The notes under the pieces were generated by a model. It had not been told where the DNA came from, made no database searches, and worked only from the letters and a program-made list of their open reading frames with translations. Positions 6,583 through 16,834 of a stretch of DNA of 32,473 nucleotides are shown piece after piece. This stretch comes from Gammaproteobacteria bacterium. Lineage in GTDB: Bacteria > Pseudomonadota > Gammaproteobacteria > Pseudomonadales > Azotimanducaceae. Position numbers and translations under genes: made by a program. The stretch is taken from contig SMWF01000007.1 in assembly GCA_004357385.1 (NCBI GenBank), forward strand, positions 1 through 32,473. Direction: 5' to 3'. The first letter of the stretch is position 1. Each line of letters starts with the position of its first letter.

Positions 6583-8161
6583 ACACATGGTAGCGAAGAT
6601 CGCGCACTCTCAGTCCAGCCAATGCCAGCGCCCCGAAGTAGACAATGACGCCACCGATGCAGATCACCGCCAGCCGGCCGACCCGTTCCACCAGTGGCAT
6701 ATCGAGCCAGAGGGCGCCGTCAGGGACCAATACCTGGAGCCAGCCGACCAGCAATGCGGTCGCCATCAGCAAGCGGCCGCCGAATTTCCACCAGGTGCGC
6801 TCAGGACGGTACACACCCGAACTGAGCGTACCCCGGATCAGCAGGTAGGCCTGCACGCACGCCGCAGCACTTGTTGCCAGGGCCAGTCCGACATGACCCA
6901 TGATTCGGAACAACGCCAGATTCAAGACGATGTTCACCAGCACGGCCACCAGAGCGATGCGAAATGGCGTGGTGGTGTCTTCGCGGGCGAAATAGGCCGG
7001 CGCGCTGATTTTCACCAGCGAAATCGCCACCGGCGCAATGGCAAACGCCTGCAACGCAAGTGCGGCCATCACAACATCCGTTGCGGTCATCGCGCCGTGA
7101 TAGAACACCGTCGCCACCAGCGGCACCGCCAACAGGTACAAGGCGACGGCGGCGGGCACACCCAGCAGCAAACCCATACGCAGCCCCCAATCCAGCGCTC
7201 GGGAGAAGTCCCTGGTAGATCCCGCGGCGTGCAGTCGCGACAGGTTCGGTAGCAGCACCGTGGCGATGGCAATGGCGACCAGTCCGATCGGTAATTCCAT
7301 CAACCGATCCGCGTAGTACAGCCAGGAGATACTCCCGGTCACCAGCAGCGAGGCAAGCACCATATCGATCAGCGCGTTGATCTGGCTGACCGACGCGGAC
7401 AGCATCGCCGGCACCATCAGCTTGGCGACCCGCCGTACCCCCGTGTGTCGAACCTGTACACGCGGCAGCATCAGCATATCGATGCTTTTCAGCGCCGGAA
7501 GCTGAAACAGAAACTGGAGGAGACCCGCGGCCAGAACCCCCCAGGCAAGCGCCATCACGGGTTCCGCAAAGCTGGGCGCAACCAGCAGTGCCGCACTGAT
7601 CAGGCTCAGATTCAGCAACACCGGTGTGAACGCCGGGACCGCATAGCGGTGGTAGCTGTTCAGCAAGGCCCCGGCATAGGCCGTCAACGCGATGAACCCG
7701 AGGTATGGAAAGGTCAGGCGCAGCATGTCACCGGTCAGCGCCAGACGCTCGGCATCGCCCGCAAAGCCCGGTGCGAAAACCAGCACCAAGCCATGGGCGC
7801 CGGCAACGCCGAGCAGGCTGATCGCAAACATCGCCAACAGGAACGTCCCACTGGTGGCCCGCACGAAGTCGCGCAACTCGGTTGCCGATTCACGCACCTT
7901 GACGCCCGCCAGCACCGGCACGAACGCTTGGGAAAACGCTCCTTCGGCAAACATCCGACGAAAGAAATTGGGGATTCGAAAGGCCACGAAGAAGGCATCT
8001 GCGATGCCTGTGGCACCGAAGAAATGCGACAAGACGATGTCCCGGCCGAAGCCCGTAATCCGCGACAACGCAGTCATCCCCGAAACCACGCCGCCTTGAC
8101 GTCCCAGATTCTGGCGATCTGTCGTGTTCGGGTCGGTGCCCTGCACGGTATCAGGTGACAT
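6581..8161 (-). CDS. murJ: Lipid II flippase MurJ
   Basis: The protein has 526 residues, a normal length for MurJ. It is a polytopic inner-membrane protein of the MOP exporter superfamily that flips lipid II for peptidoglycan synthesis. Diagnostic stretches include SGMTALSRITGFGRD, ADAFFVAFRIPNFFRRMFAEGAFSQAFVPV (about residues 55-84) and YYADRLMELPIGL. About 14 hydrophobic segments can be counted. The ATG at 8161 has only a weak ribosome site. The first about 20 residues are polar and could be trimmed by a later start. It is divergent from rpsT and followed by ribF after 86 bases, which is the conserved neighbourhood. Confidence 0.97.
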   Translation of the reverse strand: MSPDTVQGTDPNTTDRQNLGRQGGVVSGMTALSRITGFGRDIVLSHFFGATGIADAFFVAFRIPNFFRRMFAEGAFSQAFVPVLAGVKVRESATELRDFVRATSGTFLLAMFAISLLGVAGAHGLVLVFAPGFAGDAERLALTGDMLRLTFPYLGFIALTAYAGALLNSYHRYAVPAFTPVLLNLSLISAALLVAPSFAEPVMALAWGVLAAGLLQFLFQLPALKSIDMLMLPRVQVRHTGVRRVAKLMVPAMLSASVSQINALIDMVLASLLVTGSISWLYYADRLMELPIGLVAIAIATVLLPNLSRLHAAGSTRDFSRALDWGLRMGLLLGVPAAVALYLLAVPLVATVFYHGAMTATDVVMAALALQAFAIAPVAISLVKISAPAYFAREDTTTPFRIALVAVLVNIVLNLALFRIMGHVGLALATSAAACVQAYLLIRGTLSSGVYRPERTWWKFGGRLLMATALLVGWLQVLVPDGALWLDMPLVERVGRLAVICIGGVIVYFGALALAGLRVRDLRYHV

Positions 8162-8170
8162 GACTTTCAG

Positions 8171-8199
8171 TTGACATGACGGATGGCCGCCGGCATATT
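8171..8199 (+). promoter_or_regulatory. Sigma-70 promoter of rpsT
   Basis: A perfect -35 TTGACA (8171-8176) is separated by exactly 17 bases from CATATT (8194-8199), which matches the -10 consensus at four of six positions. The predicted start near 8206 leaves a leader of about 28 bases before rpsT, including AGGAG at 8223-8227. The region is only 72 bases wide and is shared with the divergent murJ. Confidence 0.7.
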
Positions 8200-8233
8200 A
8201 GCGCGCCTCAAAATTCGGCAGCAGGAGTTCAGT

Positions 8234-8500
8234 TTGGCCAACAGCCTCTCCGCACGTAAACGCGCTCGCCAGGCAGAAAAGCGCCGGCGTCAGAATGCCA
8301 GCCAGCGATCGATGGTGCGCACCTATATCAAGCGCGTCCAGGCCGCCATCGAGGCGGGAAATCATGAGGAGGCGAGCCAGGCGCTGCAGACGGCCATACC
8401 AATCATCGACAAGATGGTGACGAAGTCGATCATGCACAAGAACAAGGCAGCGCGACACAAGTCCCGACTGACCGCGCACGTAAAAGCGCTGGCGGGCTGA
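8234..8500 (+). CDS. rpsT: 30S ribosomal protein S20 (TTG start)
   Basis: The protein has 88 residues from a TTG at 8234, with AGGAG 6 bases upstream. The mature start [17 protein letters not shown] and the interior [10 protein letters not shown] are typical of bS20. It is a small basic protein that binds 16S rRNA. An ATG-initiated frame from 8183 exists, but its extra residues are unlike S20. E. coli rpsT also begins with UUG, which is tied to its translational autoregulation, so the rare start may be functionally conserved. It is monocistronic and convergent with proB. Confidence 0.97.
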   Translation: MANSLSARKRARQAEKRRRQNASQRSMVRTYIKRVQAAIEAGNHEEASQALQTAIPIIDKMVTKSIMHKNKAARHKSRLTAHVKALAG

Positions 8501-8571
8501 AGCTCGGGCCTCCGACCACGCCACGGCGCATGCGATAGCCTGCGCCACAGCCCACCCGCCAGGCGGGCGCG

Positions 8572-10964
<2,393 letters not shown>

Positions 10965-10965
10965 T

Positions 10966-10990
10966 TAAAAAACCCCGCGACTGCGGGGTC
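10966..10990 (-). terminator. Rho-independent terminator between rpmA and obgE
   Basis: On the minus strand a 7-bp GC-rich stem (ACCCCGC / GCGGGGT) with a 4-base loop is followed by six T residues. It lies 27 bases after the rpmA stop and 40 bases before the obgE start. It probably attenuates the abundant ribosomal-protein transcript so that obgE-proB is expressed at a lower level. Confidence 0.85.
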
Positions 10991-11016
10991 CTTTGACATC
11001 GGAGTTGACGTCAGGA

Positions 11017-11280
11017 TTACGCCCTCGCAGGTTCGACGTTTACGTACTTCCGGTGCAACGGTCCTTTGGACTCGAAGCTTACCGTGCCATCCGCCGTGGC
11101 GAACAGCGTGTGGTCCCGGCCGCAACCCACATTCCGCCCCGGGTGGAACTGGGTGCCCCGCTGACGGACCAGAATGTTACCGGCGACAACGATCTGGCCG
11201 CCATATTTCTTCACGCCAAGCCGTTTGGATTCCGAATCGCGACCGTTTCGAGTGGAGCCGCCTGCCTTTTTGTGTGCCAT
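11017..11280 (-). CDS. rpmA: 50S ribosomal protein L27
   Basis: The protein has 87 residues. The N-terminus [16 protein letters not shown], followed by [11 protein letters not shown] and [14 protein letters not shown], is diagnostic of bL27, whose N-terminal tail reaches the peptidyl-transferase centre. It lies 22 bases after rplU and is the last gene before the terminator. Confidence 0.99.
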   Translation of the reverse strand: MAHKKAGGSTRNGRDSESKRLGVKKYGGQIVVAGNILVRQRGTQFHPGRNVGCGRDHTLFATADGTVSFESKGPLHRKYVNVEPARA

Positions 11281-11302
11281 TGTGCCTTACTCCTTCGCGC
11301 CG

Positions 11303-11614
11303 CTACGCGCTGATGCCGGTGATTCTGACATCGGTGTACCACTGCCGATGGCCATGCTGACGCAGGTAGTTCTTGCGGCGCTTGAACTTGACGATCTTGA
11401 TCTTGCGCGAGCGATCGTGGCCGACGACCTCGGCCGTCACTCTGCCACCTTCTATGTAGGGCGCACCGACATTCACGCTATCGCCTTCGGCAATCAGCAT
11501 GACTTTGTCGAACTGCACCGCGTCCCCGGGTTCGCCGCCCAGCTTTTCGAGGCGCACCACCTCACCTTCGCTCACGCGGTGCTGCTTGCCACCACTCTCG
11601 AAAACCGCAAACAT
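11303..11614 (-). CDS. rplU: 50S ribosomal protein L21
   Basis: The protein has 103 residues from the ATG at 11614, preceded by [19 protein letters not shown] at the N-terminus and the basic stretch [16 protein letters not shown] near the C-terminus identify bL21 at its usual length. The frame is open to 11650, but those residues do not belong to the family. It is the first gene of the rplU-rpmA-obgE-proB unit and is divergent from ispB, a conserved arrangement. Confidence 0.98.
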   Translation of the reverse strand: MFAVFESGGKQHRVSEGEVVRLEKLGGEPGDAVQFDKVMLIAEGDSVNVGAPYIEGGRVTAEVVGHDRSRKIKIVKFKRRKNYLRQHGHRQWYTDVRITGISA

Positions 11615-11775
11615 AACCAAAACTCCTGACCTTGGCGCGCTGTAATACAATGCCCGAGGTTAGCCACTCGGGGGGCGCCCAGCAAAAGGCGCGTAATTCT
11701 ACGGGCTAAGGATATTGATTACAACGACTTACCATGCTCGCCGGTGTCCTTGCCGCAGAGGGTTATGATCGGCAG

Positions 11776-12807
11776 ATGTCCAGCAGTACCGCAGTACCCA
11801 ATACGGACCGTCCGGCGCCTTCACCGCCGGATATCAAGCGCCTGTACGAACTCGTTGCCGACGACTTCGCCGCCGTAAACGCGCTGATTCCCCGGCAGTT
11901 GACGTCCGATGTCGCGCTGGTCGAAAAGATCGGCCACCACATCGTAGAGAGCGGCGGCAAGCGGCTGCGCCCGTTGCTGGTGCTGCTGTCGGCGCGCAGC
12001 CTGAATTTTGCGCCCAGCGAAACCACCCCGGCGCACGTCAAGCTGGCCGCGATCATAGAGTTCCTGCACACCGCTACGTTATTGCACGATGACGTGGTCG
12101 ACCGATCCGATCTACGCCGCGGGCGCTCCACGGCCAACGCACTGTGGGGCAACGCGTCCAGCGTGCTGGTCGGCGACTTCCTGTACTCGCGAGCGTTTCA
12201 GCTGATGGTCGAGCTCGGGCGCGTGGACATCATCGCGGTGTTGTCCGACGCAACCAACGTCATCGCCGAAGGCGAGGTTCAGCAGCTCGACAATGTCGGC
12301 AACGCAAACCTCAGCGAAGCCGATTACATGGCGGTCATTCGCGCCAAGACCGCCATGCTCTTTCAGGCCGCAGCGCACACCGGAGCGCATCTGGCCAGCG
12401 AGGATGAACACGAAATCGCGTTGCTGCGCGACTATGGGCTGCATGTGGGACTTGCCTATCAGCTGGTTGATGATTGGCTGGACTACGCCGGCGAGACCAA
12501 GATCATGGGCAAGAACGTCGGCGACGACCTCGCCGAAGGAAAAGCGACGTTGCCTTTGATCAGGACCATGGCGGACGGCACTCGCGCCGACGCGGCCCTG
12601 GTCCGCAAGGCCATCGAAAATCGTTCCGGCGAGCGTCTCGCCGACGTGATCCGCGCGGTCGAGCGCTCCGGCGCACTCGACTACACCAAGGCACAAGCCG
12701 AGCGCCAGGCGCAATCCGCCATCGCGCTCCTGCCGGGCCTGCCTGCCAGTCGCTACCGTGACGCGCTCGCGCAGCTTGCGGAGTTCTCTGTCTCGCGGCT
12801 TGCCTAG
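11776..12807 (+). CDS. ispB: Octaprenyl-diphosphate synthase (trans-polyprenyl synthase)
   Basis: The protein has 343 residues from the ATG at 11776. An ATG at 11734 would add 14 residues, and neither start has a strong ribosome site. It makes the polyprenyl side chain of ubiquinone. Visible motifs are GGKRLRPLLVLLS, the first Asp-rich motif DDVVD (residues 105-109), RRGRSTANALWGN, GDFLYSRAF, and the second Asp-rich motif DDWLD (232-236). Divergence from rplU supports ispB over other polyprenyl synthases. Product chain length cannot be fixed from sequence. Confidence 0.95.
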   Translation: MSSSTAVPNTDRPAPSPPDIKRLYELVADDFAAVNALIPRQLTSDVALVEKIGHHIVESGGKRLRPLLVLLSARSLNFAPSETTPAHVKLAAIIEFLHTATLLHDDVVDRSDLRRGRSTANALWGNASSVLVGDFLYSRAFQLMVELGRVDIIAVLSDATNVIAEGEVQQLDNVGNANLSEADYMAVIRAKTAMLFQAAAHTGAHLASEDEHEIALLRDYGLHVGLAYQLVDDWLDYAGETKIMGKNVGDDLAEGKATLPLIRTMADGTRADAALVRKAIENRSGERLADVIRAVERSGALDYTKAQAERQAQSAIALLPGLPASRYRDALAQLAEFSVSRLA

Positions 12808-12841
12808 CGGCATGCCCAAGACCTTAGATGGGATCAAGTGA

Positions 12842-12920
<79 letters not shown>

Positions 12921-12932
12921 ACCGAGGGCGCG

Positions 12933-12961
12933 ATCTTACAGCAGCGGACGAAAGCGGTGAA
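12933..12961 (-). promoter_or_regulatory. Candidate promoter of tRNA-Pro
   Basis: On the minus strand TTCACC (12956-12961) and TAAGAT (12933-12938) are separated by 17 bases, each matching consensus at four of six positions. The predicted start is 5-6 bases ahead of the mature tRNA end, as expected for a short 5' leader. Confidence 0.45.
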
Positions 12962-13068
12962 GTCAACCCGCAGTACACGCGGGGACTCCCGATCCGAATT
13001 GGCCGATCCCCGCCCCTATGCTTCTCGTGCTCGCTGCCGTAAGGTTTTGCCTTTCTGATTCAATATGA

Positions 13069-13082
13069 CTTCCCGGGGGAAG
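13069..13082. promoter_or_regulatory. Palindrome over the ribosome site of the ThDP lyase gene
   Basis: CTTCCC-GG-GGGAAG is a perfect inverted repeat that ends 4 bases before the ATG at 13087 and includes the GGGAAGAG ribosome site. It could be a protein-binding operator, or an RNA structure that hides the site. No regulator gene is adjacent. Confidence 0.4.
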
Positions 13083-13086
13083 AGAT

Positions 13087-14742
13087 ATGGCTACCGTTGA
13101 CGGCGCAACCTTGCTGGCACGCAGTTTGAAGGCACAAGGAGTCGACTATATGTTCGGCATCGTCGGATTTCCCGTCATCGGCGTAGCCGGGGCCGCGCAG
13201 AAAGCCGGAATTACCTACATCGGCATGCGCAACGAACAGTCCGCCAGCTACGCGGCCCAGGCCGCCGGCTATCTGACCGGGCGCCCCCAAGCCTGTCTGG
13301 TGGTTTCCGGGCCAGGCGTCATCCACGGTCTGGCCGGGTTGGCGAACGCCGAGAAAAACTGCTGGCCGATGATCCTCATCGGCGGCGCGTCGCCGGTCTA
13401 CCAGAACGGCATGGGCGCCTTTCAGGAAGAGCGTCAGGTCGCGCTCGCCGAACCGTACTGCAAGTATGCCCACGCAGTGGAACACGTTGCGCGCATCCCC
13501 TACTACGTCGAGCAGGCGGTTCGCACCTCTATATACGGCCGCCCGGGGCCGGTCTATCTGGACATGCCCGACGACATCATTCGCGGTGAGGTCGAAGAGG
13601 AGCACGTGCAGGAGGTCACCAGGGTCGGCGAACCGCCGCGCTCCCAGGCCAACCCAGAGGACATCGAAGCGGCGTTGTCTGCCCTGGAATCGGCCGAGCG
13701 ACCCCTGGTAATCGTGGGTAAGGGGATGGCCTGGTCGCGCGCCGAGCAGGAAATCGGCGAATTCATCGAACGGACCCAGCTGCCGTTTCTCGCCTCACCC
13801 ATGGGCAAAGGCGTGCTGCCGGACGACAACCCCCTGTCCGTCGGCGCCGCACGCAGCCACGCGCTGCGCGAGGCCGATCTGGTGTTTCTGATGGGTGCCC
13901 GATTCAACTGGATCATGCACTTTGGCCTGCCGCCTCGCTTCGCAAAGAATGTGCGGGTCATTCAGCTCGACATTTCGCCCGAGGAGATCGGCACCAACGT
14001 GCCCACAGAGGTTGCGCTGGTGGGCGACGGCAAAGCCATCGTCGGCCAGCTGAACAGTGCACTGAACAATCGCCAATGGTTCTATCCCGCCGATACTGAT
14101 TGGCGCGCGGCACTGAAGGAGAAAGCAGACGAGAATCTCGCCGCTGTGCAGCCAATGATGCAGGACGAATCCAGACCCATGAACTACTACCGCGCGTATC
14201 GGGATATCCAGGAGTGGCTGCCGAAAGACGCGATCATCATCGGTGAGGGCGCCAACACCATGGACATCGGCCGAACCCAGATGCAGAACACGCTAGCCCG
14301 GCATCGACTCGACGCTGGAACCTACGGCACCATGGGCATCGGCCTCGGCTTCATGATCGGCGCCGCGGTGTGCAATCCTGACAAACCCATCATCGGCGTG
14401 CAGGGCGATTCGGCTTTCGGCTTTTCCGGCATGGAACTGGAGACCATCAACCGTTACAAACTTCCCATCAAGCTGATCGTGCTGAACAACGGCGGCATCG
14501 GCGGCGGCATGGGTGAACTGCCGACAGACAGACCCATCCCGGCCCCCATCCTCACCCCGGGCGCACACTACGAAAAGGTGATGGAAGCCTTCGGCGGCAA
14601 GGGATTTTACGTTGAGGATCCGGCCGACCTGCGCCCCGCGCTCGACGAGGCGATGGCCCACGACGGTCCGGCGTTGGTCAACGTACTGATTCACCCGAAG
14701 GCTGGCCGTAAGCCGCAGAAGTTCGGTTGGCTAACGACCTGA
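13087..14742 (+). CDS. 2-hydroxyacyl-CoA lyase / oxalyl-CoA decarboxylase family ThDP enzyme
   Basis: The protein has 551 residues and the three-domain layout of ThDP enzymes. The cofactor-activating Glu is at 50 (MRNEQSASYAAQAAGYL). The segments HGLAGLANAEKNCWPMIL, GMGAFQEERQV, SIYGRPGPVYLDMPDD, SPMGKGVLPDDNP and EGANTMDIGRTQMQNTLARH closely follow peroxisomal HACL1 and bacterial oxalyl-CoA decarboxylase. The Mg-ThDP motif is GDS at 440-442 and NN at 467-468. HACL cleaves 2-hydroxyacyl-CoA to formyl-CoA and an aldehyde; OXC turns oxalyl-CoA into formyl-CoA and CO2. Resemblance to HACL1 is the stronger, but the two cannot be separated by eye. After NNGGI the sequence is GGGMG where family members have Y-x-G. 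No formyl-CoA transferase (frc) is adjacent, which weakens an oxalate role. Confidence 0.88.
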   Translation: MATVDGATLLARSLKAQGVDYMFGIVGFPVIGVAGAAQKAGITYIGMRNEQSASYAAQAAGYLTGRPQACLVVSGPGVIHGLAGLANAEKNCWPMILIGGASPVYQNGMGAFQEERQVALAEPYCKYAHAVEHVARIPYYVEQAVRTSIYGRPGPVYLDMPDDIIRGEVEEEHVQEVTRVGEPPRSQANPEDIEAALSALESAERPLVIVGKGMAWSRAEQEIGEFIERTQLPFLASPMGKGVLPDDNPLSVGAARSHALREADLVFLMGARFNWIMHFGLPPRFAKNVRVIQLDISPEEIGTNVPTEVALVGDGKAIVGQLNSALNNRQWFYPADTDWRAALKEKADENLAAVQPMMQDESRPMNYYRAYRDIQEWLPKDAIIIGEGANTMDIGRTQMQNTLARHRLDAGTYGTMGIGLGFMIGAAVCNPDKPIIGVQGDSAFGFSGMELETINRYKLPIKLIVLNNGGIGGGMGELPTDRPIPAPILTPGAHYEKVMEAFGGKGFYVEDPADLRPALDEAMAHDGPALVNVLIHPKAGRKPQKFGWLTT

Positions 14743-14750
14743 GCTCAGGT
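14737..14750. other. 14-bp palindrome over the stop of the ThDP lyase
   Basis: ACCTGAG-CTCAGGT is a perfect palindrome with the TGA stop (14740-14742) in its left half. It lies in the 19-base space between two convergent genes. It has no loop and no T-tract, so its terminator function is uncertain. Confidence 0.4.
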
Positions 14751-14761
14751 CCGGCCTGCGA

Positions 14762-15349
14762 TCATGGTGAATAGTCGATCACCAACGCCACTCGGCGGTT
14801 GGCCGCCCCGGACTCACCCCAGGCGCCTGGTTTGATCAGGCGCTCTGAATCTTCGCCATAGCTGACCGCGCGCACCTTGTCGGGGTTCAGGCCACCCGGC
14901 TCGATGAGGTAGCTCTTGACCGCCTTGGCGCGCTCCATGCCCAGCCATTTATTGTAGGCCGGGTCACCGGCGGGATCAGTAAACCCCTCAACGGTGACCA
15001 GCACCCCTGGGTGATGCTCCCTGATCACGGCGCTGAACTCGTCCAGCGCCGGTTTGTCGCGCTCGCTGAGCGTTGCGTCGCCGAACTCGAAGTTGGCGCT
15101 CATCTCAACCCGAAGGCGCCCCTGCATCCGGGTGATCGATGCGTCGTACTCGGAGAACTTGCCGTGCAACTGCTGGGTCATCTCCGTGAAATGTCCCTGC
15201 ATATCCGCAAGTTGTGAAGACAACTCGGCATCGGTAGAACGCAAACCTGACACCGTGGAATCAAACTCGTCGCGTTTCACGTATTGCGAACAGCCCGCGC
15301 TAACGACGCTGAGCAACAGCATGGGCCCGACTATGGTCAAAACTCTCAT
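14762..15349 (-). CDS. OmpA-family outer-membrane lipoprotein
   Basis: The protein has 195 residues. A lipoprotein signal peptide ends in VVSAGC, with the acylated Cys at residue 20. A helical, probably coiled-coil stretch follows (about 25-80, with heptad-like spacing in SSQLADMQGHFTEMTQQL). The C-terminal OmpA domain has VTVEGFTDPAGDPAYN and LGMERAKAVKSYL, the peptidoglycan-binding signature with its conserved Asp and Arg. It would be anchored in the outer membrane and bind the peptidoglycan non-covalently, similar to Pal/YiaD proteins. It is convergent with the ThDP lyase gene and divergent from the aldo/keto reductase, so it is probably monocistronic. Confidence 0.9.
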   Translation of the reverse strand: MRVLTIVGPMLLLSVVSAGCSQYVKRDEFDSTVSGLRSTDAELSSQLADMQGHFTEMTQQLHGKFSEYDASITRMQGRLRVEMSANFEFGDATLSERDKPALDEFSAVIREHHPGVLVTVEGFTDPAGDPAYNKWLGMERAKAVKSYLIEPGGLNPDKVRAVSYGEDSERLIKPGAWGESGAANRRVALVIDYSP

Positions 15350-15577
15350 CGCACTCCCCCTCGGCCAATCCAGGCCAGCATGTCCTGGGGTCAGTCTAAC
15401 AATGCCAGCACGCGAGAGCAGCTACCAATCGGCTCGATCCCGCTTCGTCCGACAGCCCACGGCACGCGTTCGACAGCGCGTCAGCCCAGCGCTACTCTAC
15501 GACGCTACCGTGACGCCCAACGTACCCGCACCGCTCAGGCAGCATGGGCAGCCCAGGCACGCCAGGAGAGAGATGCC

Positions 15578-16783
15578 ATGGATCGACGAAGCTTCCTGAA
15601 GACCAGCGCAGTGACCGGGGCGAGCGCCGGACTGTTGCCGCTGCACCAGGCCGCTGCAAGCCCAACGCGGGGGGAGATCCAGAGTTACCCCACGCTCGGG
15701 CGCACCGGGCTGAAGATCGCCGACATCTCGTTTGGCTCCGGGCGCCTCAACGCGGGTGAAGAAGCCCTGGTGCTGGATGCGTTCGATCGCGGAATCAACT
15801 ACTTCGACACCGCCGAGATGTACTCCGAGGGGGTCGCCGAAACGGTCATCGGCAACGCCCTGAGAGGCAAGCGCGACCAGATCGTGCTCGCCTCCAAGAT
15901 CGTCGCGCGGGCCCGTGACAGCAAAGCGTCGATGATGGAGATCCTGAACGGCAGCTTGAAACGTTTGCGCACCGATTACATCGACATTTACTTCAATCAC
16001 GCAGTCAACGACGTCGGTCGCATGAAAAACCCCGAATGGGGTGAGTTCGTCGAGCGGGCCAAGGAACAAGGCAAGATCGGCTACGTCGGCATGTCAGGTC
16101 ACGCCGGTCGGCTGATCCAGTGTCTGGACTACTCGATCGAACACGATATCGTCGACGTGATTCTGGTGGGCTACAACTTCGGTCAGGATCCGGCGTTCTA
16201 CGAGAGGTTCACCTCCGGTTTCGACTTCGTCGCCAAACAGCCCGACCTGCCGCGCGCGATTGCCGACGCCAAGCAGAAGGGCATCGGCGTGATCGCCATG
16301 AAAACCCTGATGGGCGCCCGGTTGAACGACATGCGGCCTTATGAGAGCGGCGGCGCGACCTACGCGCAAGCCGCATTTCGCTGGGTGCTGTCCAACCCCA
16401 ACGTCGACGCGTTGATCATCTCGATGACCAACCACGAGGACATTGACGAATATCTCGGCGCCTCGGGTTCGACGGAAGTAGCGGCGGGCGATTTCGCCCT
16501 CCTCGGCCGTTACGCGCACACCAATGGCGCCAGCTACTGCCGTCATGCCTGCAACGACTGCGAGGGCGCCTGCCCCTACGGCGTGCCGATCGCGGACGTG
16601 ATGCGCACCCGCATGTACGCTACCGACTACGAAGACCTGCCGTTTGCGAAGCGCGAATACGCGATGCTCGGCGCGGGCGCCGGTGCGTGTCTGTCCTGCG
16701 ACGGTCAGCCGTGCCAGGATTCCTGCAGCCATGGCCTCGACGTGAGCCAACTCTGTGGTCCGACCCACCAACTGCTGGCCTGA
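15578..16783 (+). CDS. Tat-exported aldo/keto reductase with two C-terminal Cys clusters
   Basis: The protein has 401 residues from the ATG at 15578, with AGGAGAG 7 bases upstream. The N-terminus DRRSFLK followed by a weakly hydrophobic stretch and AAAS is a twin-arginine signal, so the folded, cofactor-loaded enzyme probably acts in the periplasm. The reductase barrel shows TLGRTGLKIADISFGSG, INYFDTAEMYSEG (catalytic Asp and Tyr), LASKIV (Lys) and YFNHAV (His). The C-terminal part has two four-Cys groups, C321/325/328/332 (C-x3-C-x2-C-x3-CP) and C371/374/379/383, expected to hold [4Fe-4S] clusters as in COG1453-type reductases. It lies 51 bases ahead of larC in the same direction and may share its transcript. 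The substrate is unknown. Confidence 0.9.
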   Translation: MDRRSFLKTSAVTGASAGLLPLHQAAASPTRGEIQSYPTLGRTGLKIADISFGSGRLNAGEEALVLDAFDRGINYFDTAEMYSEGVAETVIGNALRGKRDQIVLASKIVARARDSKASMMEILNGSLKRLRTDYIDIYFNHAVNDVGRMKNPEWGEFVERAKEQGKIGYVGMSGHAGRLIQCLDYSIEHDIVDVILVGYNFGQDPAFYERFTSGFDFVAKQPDLPRAIADAKQKGIGVIAMKTLMGARLNDMRPYESGGATYAQAAFRWVLSNPNVDALIISMTNHEDIDEYLGASGSTEVAAGDFALLGRYAHTNGASYCRHACNDCEGACPYGVPIADVMRTRMYATDYEDLPFAKREYAMLGAGAGACLSCDGQPCQDSCSHGLDVSQLCGPTHQLLA

Positions 16784-16790
16784 CCCGGCA

Positions 16791-16821
16791 GCGATCCGGC
16801 GGCGATCCGGTGGCGATCCGG
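16791..16821. repeat. Three 9-bp copies at 11-bp period ahead of larC
   Basis: GCGATCCGG occurs three times, at 16791, 16802 and 16813, separated by two-base spacers. The repeat fills most of the 51-base space between the aldo/keto reductase and larC and ends 13 bases before the larC ATG. The period is one helical turn, so it could bind a regulator cooperatively, or it may be replication slippage. Confidence 0.7.
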
Positions 16822-16834
16822 CAGGAACGTACCG

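Noticed and set aside
8525..8567. Terminator between convergent rpsT and proB
   Set aside because: Two short GC-rich inverted repeats are present (GGCGCA/TGCGCC and CCCGC/GCGGG), but neither has a T-tract and the stems are short. This is too weak to call.
11654..11671. Hairpin CCGAG/CTCGG in the rplU leader as an L21 autoregulatory site
   Set aside because: A five-base stem with an 8-base loop in GC-rich DNA is expected by chance, and the rplU promoter could not be placed with confidence.
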